Part shown: positions 57,476 to 64,000 of the stretch, in pieces
Layout of the letters: each line of letters starts with the position of its first letter
Position numbering within the stretch: position 1 is the first letter of the stretch
Source of the DNA: Streptomyces smyrnaeus
GTDB taxonomy: Bacteria; Actinomycetota; Actinomycetes; Streptomycetales; Streptomycetaceae
DNA length: 64,000 nt
Direction: 5' to 3'
NCBI RefSeq assembly: GCF_017676345.1
Contig: NZ_JAFFZM010000010.1
Coordinates: forward strand, 206,322-270,321
Program-made: the position numbers and the translations under genes
Notes under the pieces: generated by a model
The model's input: only the letters and a program-made list of their open reading frames with translations
Database searches by the model: none
What the model was told of the DNA's origin: nothing

Positions 57476-58666
57476 ATGCCGTACGACAGCACCGCGCCCG
57501 CCGCCGCGCCGCCTTTGGGGGTGGGCATGGTCGGCTACGCCTTCATGGGACAGGCGCACTCGCAGGGCTGGCGCACCGTGGGGCGGGTCTTCGACCTGCC
57601 GCTGAGTCCCGCGCTGGCCGCCGTGTGCGGGCGTGACCCGGCGGCCGTGCGCGCCGCGGCCGGACGGCTGGGCTGGGCCGCCGCCGAGACCGACTGGCGG
57701 GCGCTGATCGCCCGCCCGGACGTCCAGCTCGTCGACATCTGCACCCCCGGCGACAGCCACGCCGAGATCGCCGTCGCCGCGCTGGAGGCGGGCAAGCACG
57801 TGCTGTGCGAGAAGCCGCTGGCCAACACCGTCGAGGAGGCCGAGGCCATGGTCGCCGCGGCCCGCGCGGCACGGGCACGCGGCCAGGTCGCCATGGTCGG
57901 CTTCAACTACCGCCGTACGCCCGCACTGGCGCTGGCCCGGCGCATGGTGGCGGACGGCCGACTGGGCGAGTTGCGGCACATCCGGGTCAGCTATCTGCAG
58001 GACTGGCTGGTCGACCCGGCCTTCCCGCTCGCCTGGCGGCTCCGCAAGGAGACCGCGGGATCCGGCGCGCTCGGCGACCTGGGCGCGCACGCGGTCGACC
58101 TCGCCCAGCACCTGGCGGGCTCGCACCTGGCCGGTGTCTCCGCGCAGACGGAGACATTCGTACGGGAACGTCCGCTGCGCCAGGAGGAACCCGACGGCGA
58201 ACGGGGACAGGTCACCGTGGACGACGCGGCGGTCTTCACCGGCCGGCTCGACTCGGGTGCGCTCGCCTCCTTCGAGGTCACCCGCGTCGCGGCAGGCCGC
58301 AAGAACGCGCTGCGGGTGGAGCTGAACGGCACCCTCGGCTCGCTCGCCTTCGATCTGGAGCGCCTCAACGAGCTCCAGTTCCACGACCACACCCAGGCCG
58401 CCGACGAGGCCGGGTTCCGCCGCATCCTCGTCACCGAGCACGACCACCCCTATCTGGAGGGCTGGTGGCCACCGGGCCACGGCCTCGGCTACGAGCACAC
58501 CTTCACCCACCAGGCCCGCGACCTGGTGCGTGCCATTGCCGACGGCACCCAACCGGAACCCTCATTCGACGACGGGTTGCAGGTGCAGTGTGTATTGGCT
58601 GCCGTCGAGGAGAGCGCCGCGCGCGACTGCGTGTATACGGCGGTTCCATCGCGGGCGCCGCGGTGA
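57476..58666 (+). CDS. Gfo/Idh/MocA-family oxidoreductase
   Basis: This 396-residue NAD(P)-dependent sugar dehydrogenase has an N-terminal Rossmann domain (Gly-Met-Val-Gly-Tyr-Ala-Phe-Met-Gly, then Cys-Gly-Arg-Asp-Pro), the Cys-Glu-Lys-Pro-Leu-Ala motif with catalytic Lys (about 113) and a C-terminal sheet with Gly-Asp-Leu-Gly-Ala-His-Ala-Val-Asp. His and Asp of that motif are typical active-site residues. Family members oxidise inositol, or the C-3 hydroxyl of glycosides (ThuB type). Its position next to a TIM-barrel isomerase and a secreted ThuA-DUF1080 protein favours the latter, as inference. Confidence 0.93.
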   Translation: MPYDSTAPAAAPPLGVGMVGYAFMGQAHSQGWRTVGRVFDLPLSPALAAVCGRDPAAVRAAAGRLGWAAAETDWRALIARPDVQLVDICTPGDSHAEIAVAALEAGKHVLCEKPLANTVEEAEAMVAAARAARARGQVAMVGFNYRRTPALALARRMVADGRLGELRHIRVSYLQDWLVDPAFPLAWRLRKETAGSGALGDLGAHAVDLAQHLAGSHLAGVSAQTETFVRERPLRQEEPDGERGQVTVDDAAVFTGRLDSGALASFEVTRVAAGRKNALRVELNGTLGSLAFDLERLNELQFHDHTQAADEAGFRRILVTEHDHPYLEGWWPPGHGLGYEHTFTHQARDLVRAIADGTQPEPSFDDGLQVQCVLAAVEESAARDCVYTAVPSRAPR

Positions 58667-58690
58667 GTGCCCCTGTCCCGCCGTCGCAGG

Positions 58691-58744
58691 CTGCGGCTGG
58701 TCTCTGGCTGGCCGCGCAGTTCCCCGCGCCCCTTCGGGGCGCAG
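58691..58744 (+). repeat. Streptomyces dispersed intergenic repeat with hairpin
   Basis: The stretch containing GGCCGCGCAGTTCCCCGCG followed by GCGCCCC-TTC-GGGGCGC (58726-58742) matches, from memory, a sequence scattered many times through Streptomyces intergenic regions. It sits 25 bp after the oxidoreductase stop and could act as a terminator or REP-like element. Confidence 0.6.
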
Positions 58745-58840
58745 GTTCTGCACCCTGCTGTGCTTGGGAGGTCTGCGCCAGAGGCGCAGGGCCGGCAAGC
58801 GCAGCCCCCCATGCTGGGAAGGCGAACGTAGGAGGTCACC

Positions 58841-59839
58841 GTGGCACGTAAGTTCACTCTGTTCACCGGTCAGTGGGCGGACCTTCCGCTCGAAGAGGTC
58901 TGCCGACTGGCCCGCGAGTTCGGCTACGACGGCCTGGAACTGGCCTGCTGGGGCGACCACTTCGAGGTCGACAAGGCGCTGCACGAACCCGGGTACGTGG
59001 ACGGCAGGCGCCGGCTGCTGGAAAAGTACGGCCTGGAGTGCTGGGCCGTCTCCAACCATCTGACCGGCCAGGCCGTCTGCGACCACCCCATCGACGAGCG
59101 CCACCAGGCCATCGTCGCCCCGCGCATCTGGGGCGACGGCGACCCCGAAGGCGTACGGCGCAGGGCCGCCGAGGAGATGAAGGACACCGCACGGGCCGCC
59201 GCCGCGCTCGGCGTACGCACCGTCATCGGCTTCACCGGCTCCTCCATCTGGCACCTGGTCGCCATGTTCCCGCCGACGCCGCCCGAGATGGTCGAGCGCG
59301 GCTACGCCGACTTCGCCGAGCGGTGGAACCCCATCCTGGACGTCTTCGACGCGGAGGGTGTGCGCTTCGCCCACGAGGTCCACCCCAGCGAGATCGCCTA
59401 CGACTACTGGACCACCCAGCGCGCCCTGGAGGCGGTCGAGCACCGCCCCGCCTTCGGCCTCAACTTCGACCCCTCCCACTTCGTGTGGCAGGACCTGGAC
59501 CCGGTCGGGTTCCTCTACGACTACCGGGAGAGGATCTATCACGTCGACTGCAAGGAGGCCCGCCGCCGGCTGGACGGCCGCAACGGCCGGCTGGGCTCCC
59601 ACCTGCCCTGGGGCGACCCCCGGCGCGGCTGGGACTTCGTCTCCGCCGGACACGGCGATGTCGCCTGGGAGGACGTCTTCCGCATGCTGCACGCCATCGG
59701 CTACGACGGGCCCGTCTCCGTCGAGTGGGAGGACGCGGGCATGGACCGCCTCGCCGGTGCTCCCGAGGCGCTGGCCAGGCTGCGGGCGTTCGACTACGAC
59801 CCGCCGACCGCCTCCTTCGACGCGGCCTTCGGCAACTGA
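58841..59839 (+). CDS. Sugar phosphate isomerase/epimerase-type TIM-barrel protein
   Basis: This 332-residue AP-endonuclease-2-like (beta/alpha)8 barrel is of the xylose isomerase-like group. Metal-ligand candidates lie at the strand ends: Glu in Phe-Ala-His-Glu-Val-His, Asp/His in Asn-Phe-Asp-Pro-Ser-His, His-Val-Asp-Cys-Lys, and Glu in Ser-Val-Glu-Trp-Glu-Asp. No phosphate motif is required. Relatives isomerise keto sugars, dehydrate inosose, or cleave 3-keto-glycosides (the catalytic subunit of C-glycoside lyases has this fold). GTG follows a near-perfect GGAGGT site. It is in the sugar operon, 174 bp after the oxidoreductase gene. Confidence 0.9.
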   Translation: MARKFTLFTGQWADLPLEEVCRLAREFGYDGLELACWGDHFEVDKALHEPGYVDGRRRLLEKYGLECWAVSNHLTGQAVCDHPIDERHQAIVAPRIWGDGDPEGVRRRAAEEMKDTARAAAALGVRTVIGFTGSSIWHLVAMFPPTPPEMVERGYADFAERWNPILDVFDAEGVRFAHEVHPSEIAYDYWTTQRALEAVEHRPAFGLNFDPSHFVWQDLDPVGFLYDYRERIYHVDCKEARRRLDGRNGRLGSHLPWGDPRRGWDFVSAGHGDVAWEDVFRMLHAIGYDGPVSVEWEDAGMDRLAGAPEALARLRAFDYDPPTASFDAAFGN

Positions 59840-59886
59840 CCGCTGCCACCACCACTTTTGAGCGGGGGCGCGCTCTGCCGGGCTGC

Positions 59887-59907
59887 TTTGTCCTGCGCGA
59901 GGACAAA
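59887..59907. promoter_or_regulatory. Candidate ROK operator upstream of the secreted enzymes
   Basis: TTTGTCCT and AGGACAAA form a perfect 8-bp inverted repeat around GCGCG. The same TTTGTCC-N7-GGAnnAA layout occurs upstream of the ROK gene (52190-52210). It is 219 bp before the sugar dehydrogenase GTG, so the promoter would be in this region. Confidence 0.45.
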
Positions 59908-60007
59908 TTCGACGCCGCTCGCGTCAAAGGGGTTCCCGCCCCGGACGAACGTCGCTACCGTCCTTGAGGCATACGGGACCGGAGCGCGCCCCCTCCATGA
60001 ACCGCCC

Positions 60008-60080
60008 ACGCAGCGCAGCAACGCAGCACAGCAACGCAGCGCAAGGCACCACAACGCATCGCATCGCATCGCACGGCACC
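60008..60080 (+). repeat. C/A-rich short repeats in the leader of the secreted dehydrogenase gene
   Basis: GCAACGCAGC occurs at 60018-60027 and 60031-60040, and GCATC is repeated three times at 60056-60070. The tract is nearly free of secondary structure and resembles the leader of the ABC operon. An open frame runs through it but has no ribosome site. Confidence 0.6.
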
Positions 60081-60125
60081 GGACGACGGCACCCGACACC
60101 CGTTACCTCCCAGGGAGGAACCGCT

Positions 60126-62576
60126 GTGCACCAACGAAATCGCAGACTACGAATCCGCGTGACAGCCCTCGCGAGCGCTCTTCTGATCAGCGGCGCGACT
60201 GCCGTGGCCGCTCAGGCGGCGCCCACCCCCACGGCCGCCGACAAGCCCGAGAAGCCGCAGGCGGCAGCCGAGTTCCAGCAGGTGACCCTCGCCAAGGGGG
60301 TGGCCGAGACGGGCGAGCCGATGACGATGGCCGTCCTGCCCGACCGCTCCGTGCTGCACACCTCCCGCGAGGGCACCCTCCGGCTGACCGACGCGAAGGG
60401 CAACACCAAGGTCGCCGGCGAACTCGACGTCTACAGCCACGACGAGGAGGGGCTGCAGGGCGTCGGCGTCGACCCGCGCTTCACCAAGAACCGCTTCGTC
60501 TACCTCTACTACGCACCGCCGCTCGACACCCCCGAGGGGGACGCCCCCGACACCGGGACGGCAGCCGACTTCGAAAAATTCGAGGGCGTCAACCGGCTCG
60601 CCCGGTTCGTGCTCAAGAAGGACGGCACGCTGGACAAGAGCAGCGAGAAGAAGATCCTCGACGTGCCCGCCAACCGGGGCACCTGCTGCCATGTGGGCGG
60701 CGACATCGCCTTCGACTCCAAGGGCAATCTGCTGCTGTCGACCGGCGACGACTCCAACCCGTTCCAGTCGGACGGCTTCACCCCCATCGACGAGCGGAAG
60801 AACCGCAACCCCGCCTTCGACGCGCAGCGTTCGGCCGGCAACACCAACGACCTGCGCGGCAAGATCCTGCGCATCAAGGTGCGGAAGGACGGGTCGTACA
60901 AGATCCCGCGCGGGAACCTCTTCCGCCCGGGTACGAAGAAGACCCGGCCCGAGATCTACGCGATGGGCTTCCGCAACCCGTTCCGGATGAACGTCGACAA
61001 GAAGACCGACACGATCTACGTCGGCGACTACGGCCCCGACGCGGGCGCCGCCGACCCGAAGCGCGGCCCGTCCGGACAGGTCGAGTTCGCCCGGGTCACC
61101 GAACCAGGCAACTACGGCTGGCCGTACTGCACCGGTAAGAACGAGGCCTACGTCGACTACGACTTCGCCACCGGCACCTCCGGGGAGAAGTTCGACTGCG
61201 CCGCGCCGAGGAACACCTCACCGAACAACACCGGCCTGACGAAGCTGCCGGCCGCCAAGCCCGCGTGGATCCCCTACGACGGCGCCTCCGTACCCGAGTT
61301 CGGCGACGGCTCCGAGTCCCCGATGGGCGGCCCCGTCTACCGCTACGACAGGAAGTCCGACTCCCCGGTGGCGTTCCCCAAGGCCTACGACGGCGACTTC
61401 TTCGCCGGCGAGTTCGGCCGCCGCTGGATCAAGCGCATCGAGCAGGACAAGAACGGCGGCAACGTCAAGATCAACGACTTCCCGTGGTCCGGCACCCAGG
61501 TCATGGACATGGACTTCGGCCCCGACGGCGCGCTGTACGTCCTCGACTACGGTCTCAACTGGTTCGGCGGCGACGAGAACTCGGCGCTCTACCGCATCGA
61601 GAACGCCACCGAGGGCCACAGCCCGGTGGTCGAGGCGAGCAGCGACGTGAGCGACGGGCAGGCACCGCTGAAGATCGCCTTCACCTCGAAGGCGACCGAC
61701 GAGGACGGCGACGACCTCAAGCTGAGCTGGGACTTCGGTGACGGAGCCACCTCCACCGAGGCCGACCCGACGCACACGTACGAGAAGAACGGCACCTACA
61801 CCGCGACCGTCACCGCCGAGGACCCCTCCGGCCGTACCGGCTCCGCGAGCGTGCACATCACCGTCGGCAACACCGCGCCCAAGGTCGAACTGAAGCTCCC
61901 GGCCGACGGGCAGCCCTTCTCCTTCGGCGACGAGATCCCCTTCGAGGTGCAGGTCACCGACCCCGAGGAGGAGCAGATCGACTGCTCCGAGGTGGAGGTC
62001 GCCTACGTCCTCGGCCACGACAGCCACGGCCATCCGCTGACCTCCGCCAAGGGCTGCAAGGGCACCATCAAGACGCTGGCCGACGGCGAACACGACCCGA
62101 ACGCCAACATCTTCGGTGTCTTCGACGCCTCCTACACCGACAGCGGCGCGAACGGACAGCCCCCGCTGACCAGCCACGGGCAGAGCATCCTGCAGCCCAA
62201 GCACCGGCAGGCCGAGCACTTCTCCTCCGCCGCCGACGGCGTCACCAAGGGCGATGTGTCCGGTGCCGAGGGCGGCAAGGCCGTCACCGGGGCGCAGAAC
62301 GGGCAGTGGATCTCCTACGACCCGTACCGGCCCGCCGACCTCACCAAGCTCACCGTCAGGGTGACCGGCAAGGCCGCAGGCGCCATCGAGGTCCGCGCCG
62401 ACGCACCCGACGGGCCGCTCCTGGGCACCGCGCAGGTCTCCCCCACGGACGGCTGGGCCGATGTGGGCACCGACATCACCGGTGCGCCCGAAGGCGCCGA
62501 CAAGCTCTACCTGGTCTTCACCGGAGGCGACGGCGCCCTCTTCGACCTGGACAGCTTCACCGTCACGACCGGATGA
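60126..62576 (+). CDS. Secreted sugar dehydrogenase (GSDH family) with PKD and C-terminal sugar-binding-like domains
   Basis: This 816-residue exported protein has a signal peptide (basic start, hydrophobic core to about residue 25, Ala-Gln-Ala-Ala cleavage). A glucose/sorbosone dehydrogenase beta-propeller (about 50-490) has Gly-Thr-Cys-Cys-His-Val-Gly-Gly-Asp, the PQQ/active-site loop, and Gly-Phe-Arg-Asn-Pro-Phe-Arg. A PKD domain (about 500-580, Trp-Asp-Phe-Gly-Asp-Gly) and a C-terminal beta-sandwich like a carbohydrate-binding module (about 700-816) follow. It probably oxidises sugars or glycosides outside the cell with bound PQQ. GTG follows a GAGGA site. It is 11 bp upstream of the ThuA-DUF1080 gene. 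Confidence 0.9.
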   Translation: MHQRNRRLRIRVTALASALLISGATAVAAQAAPTPTAADKPEKPQAAAEFQQVTLAKGVAETGEPMTMAVLPDRSVLHTSREGTLRLTDAKGNTKVAGELDVYSHDEEGLQGVGVDPRFTKNRFVYLYYAPPLDTPEGDAPDTGTAADFEKFEGVNRLARFVLKKDGTLDKSSEKKILDVPANRGTCCHVGGDIAFDSKGNLLLSTGDDSNPFQSDGFTPIDERKNRNPAFDAQRSAGNTNDLRGKILRIKVRKDGSYKIPRGNLFRPGTKKTRPEIYAMGFRNPFRMNVDKKTDTIYVGDYGPDAGAADPKRGPSGQVEFARVTEPGNYGWPYCTGKNEAYVDYDFATGTSGEKFDCAAPRNTSPNNTGLTKLPAAKPAWIPYDGASVPEFGDGSESPMGGPVYRYDRKSDSPVAFPKAYDGDFFAGEFGRRWIKRIEQDKNGGNVKINDFPWSGTQVMDMDFGPDGALYVLDYGLNWFGGDENSALYRIENATEGHSPVVEASSDVSDGQAPLKIAFTSKATDEDGDDLKLSWDFGDGATSTEADPTHTYEKNGTYTATVTAEDPSGRTGSASVHITVGNTAPKVELKLPADGQPFSFGDEIPFEVQVTDPEEEQIDCSEVEVAYVLGHDSHGHPLTSAKGCKGTIKTLADGEHDPNANIFGVFDASYTDSGANGQPPLTSHGQSILQPKHRQAEHFSSAADGVTKGDVSGAEGGKAVTGAQNGQWISYDPYRPADLTKLTVRVTGKAAGAIEVRADAPDGPLLGTAQVSPTDGWADVGTDITGAPEGADKLYLVFTGGDGALFDLDSFTVTTG

Positions 62577-62587
62577 GGGGAGGAGCC

Positions 62588-63961
62588 ATGACCACAGCCC
62601 CCCGACGACGTACGGTTCTGACCGCGGCGGCGACCGCGCTGCTGGCCGGGGCGTTCGCGCTGCCGAGCCAGGCGGTCGAGCCCCGGGCGGTGCCCGGAGG
62701 GGAGTCCGCCGCCGAGCAGCGCAAGGTGCTGGTCTTCTCCAAGACCGCCGGGTTCCGGCACGACTCCATCCCCGACGGCATCGCGGCCGTACGGCAACTC
62801 GGCGCACAGCACGGCTTCACCGTCGACGCCACGGAGAAGGCCGCCGCCTTCACCCCGAAGAAGCTGGCCGCCTACGACGCCGTCGTCTTCCTGTCGACCA
62901 CCGGAGACGTGCTCAACAAGCGCCAGCAGAAGGCCTTCGAGGGGTACATCGCCGACGGCGGCGGTTATGTCGGGGTGCACGCCGCCGCCGACACCGAGTA
63001 CGACTGGAAGTGGTACGGCGGGCTGGCCGGCGCCTACTTCGAGTCGCACCCGGCGATCCAGTCCGCCACCATGAAGATCGAGGACCGCGGCCATCCGGCC
63101 ACCGCCCATCTGGGCGAGGAGTGGAACCGTACCGACGAGTGGTACAACTACCGCTCCAACCCGCGCGCGAGGGCGCACGTCCTGGCCAGCCTGGACGAGG
63201 ACTCCTACTCCGGGGGCACCATGGGCGGGGACCACCCGCTGGCCTGGTGCCAGGAGTACGCCGGTGGCCGCGCCTTCTACACCGGCGCGGGCCACACCAA
63301 GGAGTCCTACACCGACCCCGCCTTCCGGAAGCATCTGCTGGGCGGCATCCGGTACGCGACCGGTGCGGCCGATGCCGACTGCCGCCCCGAGGTCGGCTAC
63401 ACACCGCTGTACGACGGGACCAAGGACGGGCCCGGCCTGGACGGCTGGAAGCAGGCGGGCCCCGGTTCGTTCGAGGAGAGCGCGGACGGCACCCTCACCA
63501 CGCGGGGCGGCATGGGACTGCTGTGGTACGCCGCACGTGAGTTCGGCTCGTACTCGCTGAAGCTCGACTGGAAGATGGCGAGCGAGGACGGCGACGACAA
63601 CTCCGGTGTCTTCGTCGGCTTCCCCGCCTCCGACGACCCCTGGTCGGCGGTCGAGAAGGGGTACGAGATCCAGATCGACGCCTCCGACGTCGACGAGAAG
63701 ACGACGGGCTCGGTCTACGGCTTCCAGTCGGCCGACCTCGCCGCGCGGGACGCCGCACTCAACCCGCCGGGGGAGTGGAACACCTACGAGGTGCGGGTCG
63801 AGGGCGAACGCCTGCGCGTGTATCTGAACGGCGTGCTCGTCAACGACTACACCAACACCGATCCGGCCCGCAGCCTCAAGGACGGGTACGTGGGCCTCCA
63901 GAACCACGGAGAGGAGGACGAGGTCGCCTTCCGCGACGTCCGCATCCGCGGGTTGGGGTGA
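62588..63961 (+). CDS. Secreted ThuA domain fused to DUF1080 (3-keto-disaccharide hydrolase-like)
   Basis: This 457-residue exported protein has a Tat-like start (Pro-Arg-Arg-Arg-Thr-Val-Leu, cleavage after Pro-Ser-Gln-Ala). The ThuA domain (about 40-265: Lys-Val-Leu-Val-Phe-Ser-Lys-Thr, Phe-Arg-His-Asp-Ser-Ile, Gly-Val-His-Ala-Ala-Ala-Asp) is a class I amidotransferase-like fold. The DUF1080/3-keto-disaccharide hydrolase lectin-like domain (about 270-457) has Tyr-Glu-Ile-Gln-Ile and Gly-Leu-Gln-Asn-His-Gly. Both domains are known from 3-keto-sugar metabolism. With the preceding dehydrogenase it would process glycosides outside the cell. The ATG follows GGGGAGGAG. Confidence 0.9.
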   Translation: MTTAPRRRTVLTAAATALLAGAFALPSQAVEPRAVPGGESAAEQRKVLVFSKTAGFRHDSIPDGIAAVRQLGAQHGFTVDATEKAAAFTPKKLAAYDAVVFLSTTGDVLNKRQQKAFEGYIADGGGYVGVHAAADTEYDWKWYGGLAGAYFESHPAIQSATMKIEDRGHPATAHLGEEWNRTDEWYNYRSNPRARAHVLASLDEDSYSGGTMGGDHPLAWCQEYAGGRAFYTGAGHTKESYTDPAFRKHLLGGIRYATGAADADCRPEVGYTPLYDGTKDGPGLDGWKQAGPGSFEESADGTLTTRGGMGLLWYAAREFGSYSLKLDWKMASEDGDDNSGVFVGFPASDDPWSAVEKGYEIQIDASDVDEKTTGSVYGFQSADLAARDAALNPPGEWNTYEVRVEGERLRVYLNGVLVNDYTNTDPARSLKDGYVGLQNHGEEDEVAFRDVRIRGLG

Positions 63962-64000
63962 TCCGCCCTTCCCGCCCACCCACCCCTTCGGCCGCGACGG

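Overview
The window looks like chromosomal DNA of a Streptomyces or close relative. It is very GC-rich with strong third-position G/C bias, uses GTG and occasional TTG starts, and has AGGAGG-like ribosome sites. It carries characteristic Streptomyces genes: crotonyl-CoA carboxylase/reductase with a one-operon ethylmalonyl-CoA pathway, an SCO-type phosphatidylserine synthase/decarboxylase pair, a SigB/SigF-type sigma factor and a ROK-controlled sugar ABC transporter. I see no rRNA, tRNA, CRISPR array, insertion sequence, prophage or secondary-metabolite gene cluster. The gene set is that of a chromosome arm.

Region 1 (1-12847) is almost entirely on the minus strand. It reads hcd (double 3-hydroxyacyl-CoA dehydrogenase), TetR regulator, amino-acid permease, ccr, ecm/meaA, mcl, mch, acyl-CoA dehydrogenase, psd, pssA. 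The five genes from 8140 to 1982 are the core of the ethylmalonyl-CoA pathway, which assimilates acetyl-CoA and supplies ethylmalonyl- and methylmalonyl-CoA. hcd can supply 3-hydroxybutyryl-CoA for it. psd and pssA make phosphatidylethanolamine. A glycerate-kinase-like 3' end converges on pssA across a 16-bp-stem terminator.

Region 2 (13209-22848) is a mix of single genes: a HEAT-repeat protein, a GNAT enzyme, a flavin/PNPOx-fold protein, a HpnR-like B12/radical-SAM protein, RidA, an Rv2578c-type radical SAM protein behind a LexA-like box, an SRPBCC protein, an MFS exporter with three C-terminal carboxypeptidase-regulatory-like domains, and an orphan PAS protein.

Region 3 (22923-28397) is a tightly coupled operon of DppA (M55), M20 and S9 peptidases with a DinB protein, preceded by a DasR/HutC-like operator. 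A lipoprotein gene follows.

Region 4 (28418-38466) holds a streptomycin-6-kinase-like gene, an Sfp-type phosphopantetheinyl transferase, a DedA/histidine kinase/response regulator operon, a DUF5107-TPR protein, a VOC protein, a methyltransferase, a CBS-domain protein and the sigma factor.

Region 5 (38590-50897) begins with an aminotransferase-like protein that contains no lysine at all and is fused translationally to a metallo-beta-lactamase-fold enzyme. It continues with DedA plus a second MBL-fold enzyme, a holin-like/phosphodiesterase fusion, a fatty-acid desaturase behind a perfect palindrome, a YrhK protein, an XRE regulator, pterin dehydratase, an aldo/keto reductase and an acyl-CoA ligase.

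Region 6 (50991-63961) has a possible small ORF, fdhD, and a sugar locus: a ROK repressor, an ABC importer (ATPase, permease, binding lipoprotein), a Gfo/Idh/MocA oxidoreductase, a TIM-barrel isomerase, a secreted GSDH-PKD sugar dehydrogenase, and a secreted ThuA-DUF1080 protein. Together these resemble a 3-keto-glycoside utilisation system.
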